Assembly: GCA_030770425.1 (NCBI GenBank)
Contig: JASJFT010000011.1
Location: 372,001-436,000, forward strand
DNA length: 64,000 nucleotides
Reading direction: 5' to 3'
From: Darksidea phi
Taxonomy: Eukaryota; Ascomycota; Dothideomycetes; Pleosporales; Lentitheciaceae
In this document: positions 21,131 to 31,398 of the stretch, one piece after another
How the letters are laid out: each line of letters opens with the position of its first letter
How positions within the stretch are numbered: the first letter of the stretch is position 1
The notes under the pieces: model-generated
The model's input: the letters and a program-made list of their open reading frames with translations, nothing else
Told to the model about the DNA's origin: nothing
Database searches by the model: none
Made by a program: the position numbers and the translations under genes

Positions 21131-21686
21131 GAGGCTACATGTGACATTTATATTTGGTGCAATAGCCGCACAGTCGGTTCTCATCCCACTTTCTAGCTCA
21201 GAACGGGTGTATGAAGTAAGATAGGTGAATGTACCCGCCTTAACGCGTCTCGCCCTACAATGGGCACATCCATTGCGCTACTTCTTTGCTCCTAGACGTG
21301 TCATGCTTCATTGAATTTGGTCGGATTGGCTAGGTTGGCTTGGATTGACAAGCGTGAGCGTGGAGTCCAAGGGAGAGTGCGAGATCGATCCTGCGGCACG
21401 TGCAGGCATCCCAGAGCGTTGGGTGATGATTTGTCATGCAAGCGAACGCTTGCAACCGATAGCTATTTCACGGATGAACAACGGTGAATGCCCTGGTCGA
21501 TTCATGCTACAGGATAAGATCCCCTATTGAAGGGGCAGGAACTAAGTGAATGCACGATGTGCATGTGAGCCATGACCGACCGTCGCTCTTCAAACAGAGT
21601 AGAGAGCTTAAAGTTGGCTCCCGGAGACTTGATACTACCTGCTATATCCATCTAGCTACCAGGCATCTAACTACTAGGGAGCTGCA
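21131..21686. other. Intergenic region
   Basis: Promoter region of the F-box-like gene. No supported gene. Confidence 0.45.
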
Positions 21687-22607
21687 ATGCTCAAACACTC
21701 AACAAGCTCAGCCGTGGATCTCCGGGCCCCTACGCAAAGCACAGCTATCTGGACGGAAGTCGTCACGAAACTGCGACCGGAGTTGAAGCGGCGTCGAAAT
21801 TCCATGCAGATCAACATCATCCGCTCCAAGTCAACGCTCGAGCGCATCAAGTCCAGAGTCAATCTTCTCCACGCGAAGGAGAAATGCGAGGTTTCGGGTA
21901 TATTCCGATTCATGCAGCTACCGCGCAAAATTCGAAATCGAGTATATAGGGAGCTGTTCGAGCTAACGATACCCTTGTGTCTCGTTGTACGCAATCCAGC
22001 GTACCTCACATTCTGCCCAGAAGACACGTTCCCGCGTATCCTTCCAGCTCTCTGCTATATGAACCGCCAGATATACAACGAGTGTGCTGCGGTAGTGCTC
22101 AAGGGGTGCCATATCATCCTCCCAGATCTGTCTGCTGTCAAGGTCCTTTCCGACTTTCTTTGCCGTTCCTCAAACCGTCTATTCAGCAGCGGAATCAGAT
22201 CGCTCATATTCGGTTCGGACATCAACTGGCAGCCCTTCGCAACTCACACTGTCCAGAACCTTCTCGGAAAATGCATCAACTTGCGCCACGTCAGGATCGA
22301 AGTTAGTCCTTCTGCTTGCGTGCAATATGACTACGTTGGCGGCGCGGGTGGTCGCGGCTTCCACCTGCGACAGAAAAAGCACATCACCGAGCAGATGGAT
22401 CTATGCTGTCTGTTGGACTGCAGAAAGCTAAAGACTCTCACGCTCGGGTGTGTGGAAGGTGAACGCTACGCGGTGCGCATGGGGTTACGAGTAGAGGCGG
22501 TCTTCAAGTCGCTTGTACTGTGGGTGCAACAGAATATTTGCGGCAGTGGAAGGGTTCGACTGAGAGTGGAGTATGAGCTATGGGGTAGATCATTCCCTAT
22601 GACATGA
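21687..22607 (+). CDS. F-box-like domain protein
   Basis: A single 306-codon exon. After a basic N-terminus, residues about 74-92 read FRFMQLPRKIRNRVYRELFE, the LPxxIRNxVY signature of the F-box-like domain common in Dothideomycetes and related fungi. Next comes the usual continuation, with FPRILPALCYMNRQIYNECAAVVLKG. The rest is leucine-rich (CINLRHVRIEV, LDCRKLKTLTLG). Such proteins may bind Skp1 and mark targets for SCF ubiquitination, but many are uncharacterised and the target is unknown. An internal ATG (MQINII) could also serve as start; the upstream ATG is kept because the frame is open and codon use is even. Confidence 0.75.
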   Translation: MLKHSTSSAVDLRAPTQSTAIWTEVVTKLRPELKRRRNSMQINIIRSKSTLERIKSRVNLLHAKEKCEVSGIFRFMQLPRKIRNRVYRELFELTIPLCLVVRNPAYLTFCPEDTFPRILPALCYMNRQIYNECAAVVLKGCHIILPDLSAVKVLSDFLCRSSNRLFSSGIRSLIFGSDINWQPFATHTVQNLLGKCINLRHVRIEVSPSACVQYDYVGGAGGRGFHLRQKKHITEQMDLCCLLDCRKLKTLTLGCVEGERYAVRMGLRVEAVFKSLVLWVQQNICGSGRVRLRVEYELWGRSFPMT

Positions 22608-22759
22608 TTCGTCAGGAAGGGTGATAGGGTACAACGCGTGGTAGAGTGACGGACTGTGGGTGAGGATCGTCAGCAACATTTTTTATTATTTTATGAGTAT
22701 GTGACACGCACGCTAGCTACTTCCAATCAGCCCATATTCGGTGCCCACATGGTTACCAC

Positions 22760-23464
22760 TCAAGCCTTCGTACCACCCCAACCATCCCCCTCCGCTCTTC
22801 GCTCAAACTCCATAATCTCCGCCACCCACTCCGCGTTCTCCTTTCCAAGCAACTCCTCGACAATCCACAAACTAGCATCAATCCCACTACTCACACCGCC
22901 GGCGTTGACGATGCGAACACCCGCCTCCGTCGTCCCCGCATCCACCCACCGTTTCCTCACAACATTGACGCAAGAGTCGCCGCCAGCGGCCTCGTCTGCA
23001 ATGGCCTTGAGTGCGTCGTAGGACATATGATGAGTCGTAACTGTGCGATTCGCCAGCACGCCCGACGCAGCAAGCAAAAGCGCCCCCGTACATACACTCT
23101 GCAAGATCCTCGTTCCCGTCTCCTTCCTCGGCTTCAATCCAGTAAACTTCCTAATCAAATCCGCAATTTCCTTCCCCTGGTCGCTCGGAATCAACTTCTT
23201 CAGAACATCTGGGTGCGCGCCCGGGATGAGGAGGATGTCGTACTGATCGAGCGAATTGCTGACTTCGGACAAGCTTTTCGCGGGGACGTAGACAAGCGAG
23301 CTATTTTCCGCATTTAGGGGACTTTCTTGGGCAAACGTCGTTATCTTAAAGGACGATGTTTGGGGTGGTGGAGGGCGGGTTGCATAGACTTCTATGGGGC
23401 CGGAGAAGTCGAGAATGTCGGCGGAGGGATATAGGAGAACTGCTACTTGGTAGATAGGTGCCAT
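22760..23464 (-). CDS. DJ-1/PfpI family protein
   Basis: A single 234-codon exon starting MAPIYQVAVLLYPSADILDFSGP, typical of the class I glutamine-amidotransferase-like fold. The nucleophile elbow reads SVCTGALLLAASG with Cys125, followed by TTHHMSYD. Asp19 in the LDFSGP strand sits where isonitrile-hydratase-like members place their acidic partner. The family includes ThiJ/PfpI chaperone-peptidases, isonitrile hydratases and glyoxalase-III-like enzymes, and the precise reaction cannot be told from sequence. No targeting signal is present, so it is probably cytosolic. Full length and ungapped. Confidence 0.88.
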   Translation of the reverse strand: MAPIYQVAVLLYPSADILDFSGPIEVYATRPPPPQTSSFKITTFAQESPLNAENSSLVYVPAKSLSEVSNSLDQYDILLIPGAHPDVLKKLIPSDQGKEIADLIRKFTGLKPRKETGTRILQSVCTGALLLAASGVLANRTVTTHHMSYDALKAIADEAAGGDSCVNVVRKRWVDAGTTEAGVRIVNAGGVSSGIDASLWIVEELLGKENAEWVAEIMEFERRAEGDGWGGTKA

Positions 23465-23896
23465 TTCTGTGATAAGAGAAGGTCGATCTGGAGGGACTTC
23501 AACAGTGAGGAGGAGAATGGAACTTTAAGCACAATTGGTGTTTTATGTAAAGTTCCTGTCGGCACGGAGGATAGTATAAACGCCGATGCCGTTGAGCTGA
23601 TGTCGAAGCCTAAAGTGCCTAGCGCGCAGATGTGGACTGCGTATAGGCTGACAGGCTGGACTCAGATAGCAAATGGGATGAGCGGTCCTGTGTGAGATGG
23701 TGACAGAATCTGTTAGGTCTTATCCTCATTGGAACCCGAGGGGTCGCCCTCATCAAGAATGTGGGTAGATGCACACCGCCTATTACAAGTAATACGCACT
23801 TAACAGGAAGAATTAGCGAGGTGGCTGTATCGCGTGTCTCGTAGAGTTTCGGAATAACAGATTTATCGACTTTCAGCTCAGATAGTATGCCATGTT
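23465..23896. other. Intergenic region
   Basis: Contains the DJ-1 gene promoter and the class V enzyme 3' flank; no gene seen. Confidence 0.5.
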
Positions 23897-25247
23897 TTAC
23901 GGTAGTACTTTCTTCAACACTTCCACTAACCCACGTATCTCCTCTTCCGTGTTATAATGCACCATACTAACTCTCGCCACACCCTCCGGTCCCAAGCCCA
24001 ACACCTCATCACACAGCCTCTTGGAGTAGAAGTGACCCCACCTAAATCCATAGTTCGAGATCTTCTCCGCTTCGTCAACGATCTTCTTCGAGTTTACCCC
24101 CTCCACCGTGAACGAGATGGTCGGCACCCTCACACTAGAATCCGCCGACGTAGATCCATGCACTGTCACATCGTTTCTGGAGTTCAAAAAGTCCAGGAGG
24201 ATAGCTTGCAGCTTTCCTTCGTGCTCAGCGATGCTGTTAGAGGCGCCGGAGAGGTAGCTGGTAATTTGCGGAATGGACTGCACGGCTTCGTAGTTGGAGC
24301 CTGCGAAGCCGAGTTTGTCTTCGAGGGTCTTGGTCGGGTTGAAGTAGTGCGGCATGGGGGTTATGTGTTCTTGCGCGGCGGTGCTCGCATAGAGGACCGA
24401 TACGTGTGGGCCGTAGACCTACGGCGTTGTCAACTATGCTACTTTACGCTCTTTGCGGGAATAACTAGAAACTACTAACCTTGTACCAGCTAAACGCATA
24501 AAAATCGACCTTAAACTCCTTCACATCAATGGCACGATGCGGCGCAAAACTGACCCCGTCTACACAGAAAAGTGCTCCGACTTGATGCACTACGTCTGCG
24601 ATCGCTTTCACGTCGTGGATACCGCCTAGGATGTTCGACACATGTGTACAGGCTACGAACTTTACCTTGTTGGAGAGAAGGGGCTTCAAGTTCTCGGGTG
24701 TGAGCTTGAGCTCTGGTTTCTCGGATGTCCACCATTTTACTTTGAGCTTGAGGCGTTCGGCCATGAAAAGCCAGGGTTTGACGTTAGTCTCGTGTTCGAG
24801 CTTCGAGAGGATGATTTCGGAGCCTTCGGGGATTTTGAGGCCGAAGGAGAGGTTCATGAATAATTGGGTTGTCGATGCACCCAGAACTTCACATCGTCAA
24901 TCAGTTATACATCTCATCTTTACTCCTCGTCAGAAGACGTCTTACCAATTTCATCACGGCCAGCATTCATGTACTTTGCAGCAGCTTGATAGCCTTCTTC
25001 ATACTTCGTGTTCGATATGGAACCCGTGTGGTACGAGGCACCAAGCTGGACGTTTGTCTTGGAAAGATATTGCGTAATCCTGATTCCGACTCATCAATAA
25101 GGAGCAGCGGAAAGAAATGGATGAAGCGTACGAATCAATTACATCTCCTAGAGCCTGGCTCCCCCCCGCATTATCGAGAAACACCTGATCTTGCTCAAGT
25201 GCGGGGAAGCGCTCTCGCGCCTTGGAGATGTCGAAGGTGCCTGACAT
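23897..25247 (-). CDS. Class V PLP enzyme, cysteine desulfurase-like
   Basis: Four exons, 25247-25132, 25079-24946, 24886-24480 and 24418-23897, all in matching phase, give 392 residues. The N-terminus MSGTFDISKARERFPALEQDQVFLDNAGGSQ has the 'FLDNAGGSQ' entry of class V aminotransferases. YHTGSISNTKYEEG, LGASTTQLF, LEHETNVKPW, CTHVSNILGG, VDGVSFAPH and then FYAFSWYKVYGPH follow. Lys219, the last codon of exon 3, is the PLP Schiff-base lysine. The C-terminal small domain is complete (RWGHFYSKRL, VARVSMVHYNTEEEI). Known relatives are cysteine desulfurases, selenocysteine lyases and isopenicillin-N epimerase-like enzymes. Because no desulfurase active-site Cys loop is evident, the reaction stays open. 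No mitochondrial presequence is seen. Confidence 0.88.
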
Positions 25248-25682
25248 CTTGCGAAGCTCGAGTACAGTTAGATCGCAAAGTAACAGACGAAAAGCGCTGA
25301 AGGAAAGGTTTGGAGAGGTAAGCTTTATCGTGAGTTGCTGCCCGACAACGCGCATGCGGGTAGTGAGGGGCCCCGCCCAACGAGGAAGGTGCTAACATGT
25401 ACATTGCGCCCTACATGAGCACATTCGACGGTACGGTTTTGCTTTCCCAGTATAATTTCACACCCTGAAGAAGGGCACCTACACCCGCCGAGTTCACCTC
25501 ATGTTATTTTTAAACATTTTGAAACACCAAAAGTTGAGGCATAAACGCTCACAGAAATTCTTGCAGTACAAGTTTAAGCGCAATATGTCTTCTATATCGT
25601 ATCTGCCTAAACAAATATTAAGCCTTTATGCATATATCATTACACAATCGTAACAATCGTTATCATGATCATCGTCAAGGCA
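25248..25682. other. Intergenic region
   Basis: Shared by the class V enzyme promoter and the 3' end of the DUF6594 gene; AT-rich around 25560-25680. No gene supported. Confidence 0.45.
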
Positions 25683-27109
25683 TCAGAGATTTCCCAAAAA
25701 CACGACTAGAACAGCACAGTATCTACATCACAGTCAGTGGATTGCGACGCAATTGACTTCAACAACCAGATAACGCTACATATAGCACACGATAGATATG
25801 ATGTGACAACTACAGTGGATCAAGGTTTGTAGATAAAACATAAGTACAAAGCAAGACAGAGCCCACAAAAGACATAGATTGACGGTTGATAACGAGATTC
25901 GACTTACGCAGCAGTGGCAGCAAAGACTTCATGTCGTTTTGCCTTGGTACACAGACTCAGCGCCACAGAGAAGGCCATCGTAAACAAGAAGATAATCAAT
26001 ATCTTGATGCCCCCACTCTCGTGTGAACCGAATAATGCAATGACCGGCGCCATTAGCAGTACTACGGCGAGGAATGTGATGACGAGACGAGAGAAGATGT
26101 CGATGCGGCGCTTAGAGTAGAGGCGGACAAGCTTGTCGGCTGTGCTGCTGCGGTCGCGTTTAGAGATGAATAGTTTCTTATAACGGTCAGCAAAAATCCT
26201 ATCAGGAACATGCGCAGCGCTACTAAATAGTGCTGTAGGCTAGGGACGAGAGACGCATACCCTCGTGAACGAACCACCGAATTTAGACAAAGCGGTTTCG
26301 ACGAGACCATCGAACCAGCTGCCTTCCTTGGCATCAACAATGGCAACAAAGTCACGGTCCTTATCAAACGTCGCAGCTTCTTTTTGTTCTAGCGGTGCCT
26401 TGCTCTGTACCCAGTTCCACACGCTCTTGTGATTTCTCTCCGTTGCCCTTTGCAAGGTTGCAAACGACCTCGTGCGTTGGACGATGTCGTGGTACTCTTT
26501 CAGCTTCTCATCGATTCTATCGATCAAACGCCTTCGCTCGTCGGATTCTCGCTCTTCGCGCGATCGACACTTTAGGAAGATATCGTCTGTCTTGCTTGCA
26601 GCCTTGTCCATGGCGAGTAGTTCCCCTTCGAGTTCGCGTAGTTCATCTTGCCGATAGAGAAGAATACGATTGTGGAGAAAGCCGTACTTGCGACAGATGA
26701 GGAAGTTCTCGTCGCTGTTGAGGAGGGCAGCGAGACGGGGATAGCCGTGTGGATGGTCGTCAACTGCGTGCGGACGAGTAAGTATTGGTCAAGGTCTGAT
26801 GTCCTCAGTCCGGGGGTAGGAAGGAGACATACTCTTTTGATAGTCTAGCGCGTTGACATCAGCGGACTCTCCTTCTTCGGACTCTGCGATGTCTTCCTCG
26901 ATGTCATCCAGATCCGCAGAAACGGGCGACGGGAAGCCGAGATAATGACTCCAACTTCGGTCGAGCGGTTTGATGGATTGACTTTCTAAGTCTTTCTTCT
27001 CGTTGTCGCTCCCGCACACGGTGGAAACATCGCTGCTATACGACGTTTGCCGGTCATTGCTCTTAGGGGATTGTGGCGTCTCTGCCCCATTCGGAGAGTC
27101 CATGACCAA
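25683..27109 (-). CDS. DUF6594 membrane protein
   Basis: Exons at 27109-26833, 26763 to about 26271, 26198-25908 and 25722-25683. The N-terminus is a Ser/Asp/Glu-rich disordered tail. Exon 2 opens with the DUF6594 signature: HPHGYPRLAALLNSDENFLICRKYG (split by the splice), then FLHNRILLYRQDELRELE. A coiled coil and SWFDGLVET follow. Exon 3 has FSRLVITFLAVVLLMAPVIALF and a second hydrophobic segment. The last exon is only 40 nt and adds YCAVLVVFLGNL, the usual family ending, after a 185-nt intron. Expect three membrane helices and a cytosolic N-terminus; function is unknown in the family. The exon 2 donor is uncertain: the best-looking GTATGC at 26260 gives the wrong phase, while GTTCAC at 26270 fits. 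Confidence 0.8.
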
Positions 27110-27561
27110 GGAAAGTTGAGCACGTGAGATTGCAAGTAGTCTGCGTGGCTGGTGTCGATATCGAAAAGTTCAAAGAACGGCCATCAGAAGAGGGATATAC
27201 TGACGCTGCAGGCAGGCTTCACTCAAATTGCCCTCAGCTGCGGTGAGGCAACGCGGGGCCAGCGAGAGAGCCGTGCAGGGGCTTGACCGGTCATCAGCCA
27301 CATCACTAACGCATTGTGTGGCGCAACATCGGGCCATTTTTGCTTGTGATTGGATGACAGCGTCGCAAAATGCATTCAATCAAGCTAAGCGAACGACACT
27401 ACAGTACACAGCCCCCCAAAAGTCCGCTCACTAGCCCAGCCCCCAGGTCTTACAGGTTCGCCTTCTGCCTTCTGGCCTTCCCGAACGGCGATTCCCTCGG
27501 AAACGCCGGACTTGAAGCAACGCTTGCACCAGCTGCCGCCCGCAACCTTTTCCACGTCGGA
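27110..27561. other. Intergenic region
   Basis: Promoter side of the DUF6594 gene and 3' flank of the next minus-strand gene. No gene supported. Confidence 0.45.
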
Positions 27562-28072
27562 TCAGACGATTACCGACCCCGATAGGTTGCGCATCGTCCG
27601 TTTAGAATCCTTGATGTCGTATCGCCATTTCTCCCCTCGGGCCTTGGGGGGGTGACAGTAGACGACAGTGTATGGGCCAGCAGTTCGTCCATCTTTCAGG
27701 CGCAAGTAGACACTGTCGTTGATTTTCCAAGCTGAGGGCGGCTGTCGCTTCGAATTAGCGTATGAGACGACCTGATGCGGTAAAGATGAAAGGCTCACCG
27801 CTGTCCATCCGCCGTGCCCAATATCCGCCCTGTATTCGGGGGCTTCTTGTGCCGCCTCAGGCTCGGGGGAGTTTAGAGGAGAGACATCCTTCCTTCTGTT
27901 AGTAATTATGTCTGCCTTTTAGAGACAGAGGAGGGCGTACGTCGAGGTTGTCAGCCGTTGCTTCGCCCATCGCTTTCTGTCTGGCGTCGGCTGTCGCTTC
28001 GGTTGCCGCTTCGGTTGTCGCTTCGGTCGTCGTTTGGGTCGTCACTTCATTCATCGCTTCATTCATCGCCAT
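27562..28072 (-). CDS. Small protein with Thr-Glu-Ala repeats, unknown
   Basis: Exons 28072-27941 and 27888-27562 (52-nt intron, branch TTACTAAC) give 152 residues. The N-terminal 35 residues are a degenerate repeat (TTEATTEAATEATADA) encoded by imperfect 12-nt units GAAGCGACAACC. The C-terminal half, AWKINDSVYLRLKDGRTAGPYTVVY then KWRYDIKDS, looks like a small SH3- or Tudor-like barrel: 'GDxVYLR...GPYxVxxV...YxIxD'. Positions 27798-27742 (GTGAGC...CGCTAAT...GACAG) form a possible further 57-nt stop-free intron, which would shorten it to 133 residues. It lies 132 bp downstream of the caspase-like gene in the same direction. I do not recognise a named family. Confidence 0.5.
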
Positions 28073-28204
28073 CGTTGCAGCTGCAGGTTGAAGGTTGGTC
28101 CTTCGTCAACCTTCTCTTATATTAGCTTGCGCTGGAGGCCGGCAACGCTTACAAAGAGGCAAGCAGGCAACAAGGCTCTCCGAAGTGATTGCACGCGGCA
28201 GTGC

Positions 28205-29859
28205 TCACCACCCTGCGAATGGTGATGCACAGCCCTGCACCATCCAGCGCAGCATTGTGGGGGCCAAAACACCCAGCGTGAAAAACGCTAAGCCCTCAAG
28301 AGCCCGCTGTGATAGGCGCATATTCATAATGCGCTGCAAGCTACTGCCGCTAGATTCGACAAGTGCATCCAGCTGCACTTCTCGGCTAACTACTTGCAGA
28401 GCCGCATCCGCCATTCTGGGTTGGTCTAGAGCTTCGGCCGCTACTTGCTGGTCGTGGGGCTTGTGTTGTGGTATTTTCAAGTCGAAGTACTCGCCAGGTG
28501 ACAGACGCTCATCACCCGGCGTAACAGCTTTTGCTTTGCTCCAGTCGAACAGCTCTACGTTCCTAGGTTTCTGGCCCAGGAATTGCTCGCTGGTAGTGGT
28601 CGCTACTGGAGAGGATGGGGTGGAAGTGTCGGTTTTCTGAAGTTGTTTTGCCTGTCTCATTTCGCGCCGGTTACGAATTCGAGCGAGCAGTGGTCGCAGG
28701 CGGTTCGCCATGTGCACCTTCAGTAGGAACTCGTCCAGATCGTGAGTTGGGCAGTGCATGTTCAGCATCCTGACCATCTGAACGAAAGGTATCCACTGCA
28801 GCTTTTTGACTACTTGGTTTAGTTCCATCATTTCGAGATTTTTCGTAAGATGGAAGCGGACGTCGATCGTATAGTTTGACTCGATGACACCGTCATTGCT
28901 CTCCGATTTCGTGGTCAACTTGTCCTTCTGTCGAAATGGCCTCAACCAGATCTTTCCAAAGTCAAGCCTAGACTGATTGAAAAGAAACGGTTTGTGAGCC
29001 TGGTGTTGTTGCCGATAGACACGACGATAGAGGTCTGGAGTAGAAAATCCTTGAGGCTGTTCTCTGATCAGCTCCACAAGCGAATCGGTCATTATCTTGG
29101 TAAATGATCCTTGCTGGCCGGGTGCCCTCGCCCAACCTTCCTCAGCAATCGAGCAGAAGAGCTCGCACTTCCTGCCCCCGAATGGCTGGTCAGTGAAGGC
29201 TCCCGCGGCGAAGCAGCTATCGACAATCAGGAGGATGTCTGTTTCGGATGTTTCGAGTTGTTCGCAAACCTGCGTGAAACTGATATGAGGCTGTGGTGGG
29301 CGCGGACCCTTTGGTATAAGATTGTCAACTGTTGACTTGGCTTCAATTGGAGACTCCAGGACAGACACGTCACTGAGGCTCGTGTTCGTCCTCGATATGT
29401 TGGCCGCGGGTACTCCGGGGGGTGTCCTTCTCGCAAATAGATGTAGATCGTTTCCATCAGGGCTCTCCACTTTCTCCGCATGACCGCCTGCAGCGCTTAG
29501 CACATTGTCTGGAATAGTTGCAACGTAAGAGACCCACCATAGTATATAATTCCGAGCTTGGACGGGCTATCATAACAGCGAACGAAAGCATTTAACCTGT
29601 TGAAAAGCGACTCTTCGGACTCCGTTGGTGGTATCTCGTACTGTTCGGTGTGATAGTTGAACTCGTTCTTGAATACTTGTTCCAACGGGTTGACTTCTTC
29701 CTCCTTACATTTCATATCGTCTTCCCTCCACGTCAGTAGCAGGACACCGACGGCATCGTACTCTTCGTTTCCGTCGCGATAGCATCCTGCGATGGATTTG
29801 TTGAACTCGATTTGCGCGATACGGCGCTCAAGAGCGAAGAAGCGATCGCGCGTCGTCAT
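28205..29859 (-). CDS. Caspase-like (C14-type) protein with C-terminal membrane segment
   Basis: Exons 29859-29538 and 29487-28205 (50-nt intron, branch TGCTAAG) give 534 residues. The catalytic dyad of the caspase fold is intact. His110 lies in IIYYGGHAEK, assembled exactly across the splice junction, and Cys199 in ILLIVDSCFAAGAF. Other family elements are GSFTKIMTDSLVELI and STPDLYRRVYRQ. Residues about 270-490 carry no domain I know (LDFGKIWLRPF, LNQVVKKLQWIPFVQMVRML). The end holds one hydrophobic helix, ALEGLAFFTLGVLAPTMLRWMV, near 502-523, so the protein is probably tail-anchored. It is not a canonical metacaspase: no Pro/Gln-rich prodomain and DSC rather than the usual DCCFAAGA. Proteolytic activity and a cell-death role are inferred from family only. 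Confidence 0.8.
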
Positions 29860-31398
29860 GGCGCTTCGTAGTTGCCCTCGGCGAGAACTTAAAGGACTTT
29901 TTAATAGCTGATAGTATCAAAACGTTCCAGCTCGAAGCATTCGAGCTTTGGGGCTCGAAACTTATACTGTTTGTTGGGGATCCCGGGGCTGCACAACAGC
30001 TGTGGGCTGATGACGCACGTGCCCAGACGAGCCGGGCCCGCCGAGGGGCGCCCGCCAAACGGCCCCCATTCTGTTCGCATGTGCGCCACGTTTGCCTAGC
30101 CCCTAATACATGCAGCGGATGGCTGCATTTCAGTGCCTATGAACGGCTGTCGTTCATCTATCAAAGCCCAATCTGGACGGTTCCTACACGCTCAGTGTGC
30201 GGTTGCATACGTGGTCTGATCGATGGGATACGAGGTACAAAAAAGCAAGCACTAACTAGCGCCTGCTGACATGCACACTGCCACTTACTCCTCCTTCCCC
30301 CGAACATCGCGCTCCACTCTTATCTACATGAGGCCTAGCACATTTTGCATTAATGACGCAAATCCTGTTATGGACGAGCATGCAGCGCCTGTGTAGTTAG
30401 CCCACGTGGTTGCATTCCCCGATGCGTACGGCCAACTACCACAGGCGAGTGCTGGCCGTGCGGCTAAAGAAGACATGTTATATAAAACAAGCCACGTTCT
30501 AACTAGATCGTAACCTACATATCGCTTCCCACGTCGCCAACAAATGCTGTCCCGCTTCCCAAAAGGTATCCCGCCAGCTCATCATCGATTTTTGCCACTC
30601 TCGCTGTCAGCATCAGCCCCCAAGCCGCATTCCTGTAGATCATGCTCGCGACTCTCCCTCTCCACTACGTGAATCATCATGGCTTCCACCTACCCCACCA
30701 TGAACCACCAATTTCTCCTAATTGTGCAGGTGAGAGTCATGTTTGCACTCAGGAAGTGCTTCCATCCAATCTAGAATGCTTAGGCTTGGGTAATGATCCG
30801 GATTCGTCCGAGTGATCCGGGAGAAATGAGGTGCGGTCATCCATGTCCGGTCGGTAGTCCAGACCTTACAGAAAACACGAACACTTCGTGCAGCGCGACG
30901 AATCGGTGGAATATCATGAATTGGCCTAAACAGTCCACTTTTAAAGGCCAAATGCCTCTCAAATGTTCTGGGATGGCCTCCACGGTTGTTTGAGCATCTT
31001 CCAGGCAACAGGCGAGCTCTGCGTTAACTGTATCCGGCTTCACTGCGGTAGACAAGCAGGCTCTCATCCAAACTACGTAGATAGTTACGCACTTCAATGC
31101 CGGCAGTCAACCAAATAAGGTTCTAGGGGTGACATCCTCGAGACTTCGGTGGCCACTTGATATTCAGTACGTGATCTTAAATGAGACGATTACTTCGGAA
31201 ACGAGGTGTAGCCGAAGCTCTCAGCTGTATAAAGTTTGTAATATAGGATCGTTCGCTACAAGAAGTGGGGAGCGATCGCTTGCGGTCTTGGCATCAATTG
31301 CGAACAGATCCTGCGTTTGAGTGAATAATGCCAGCATTCGAGTGATGAGTAGATATGCCTTCCATGTTGGTAACTGGAGGGATAATGGCCGGTGGGTT
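29860..31398. other. Intergenic region, about 1.5 kb
   Basis: No convincing gene. Minus frames at 30718-31008 and 30837-31097 overlap out of phase (one reads EHLRGIWPLKVDCLGQF) and could be a relic, but I cannot name it. A short GC-rich block lies at 30010-30070. Confidence 0.4.

Noticed and set aside
30718..31097. Two overlapping minus frames, one reading EHLRGIWPLKVDCLGQF
   Set aside because: They lie in different phases, lack a start context or splice partner, and match no family I know.
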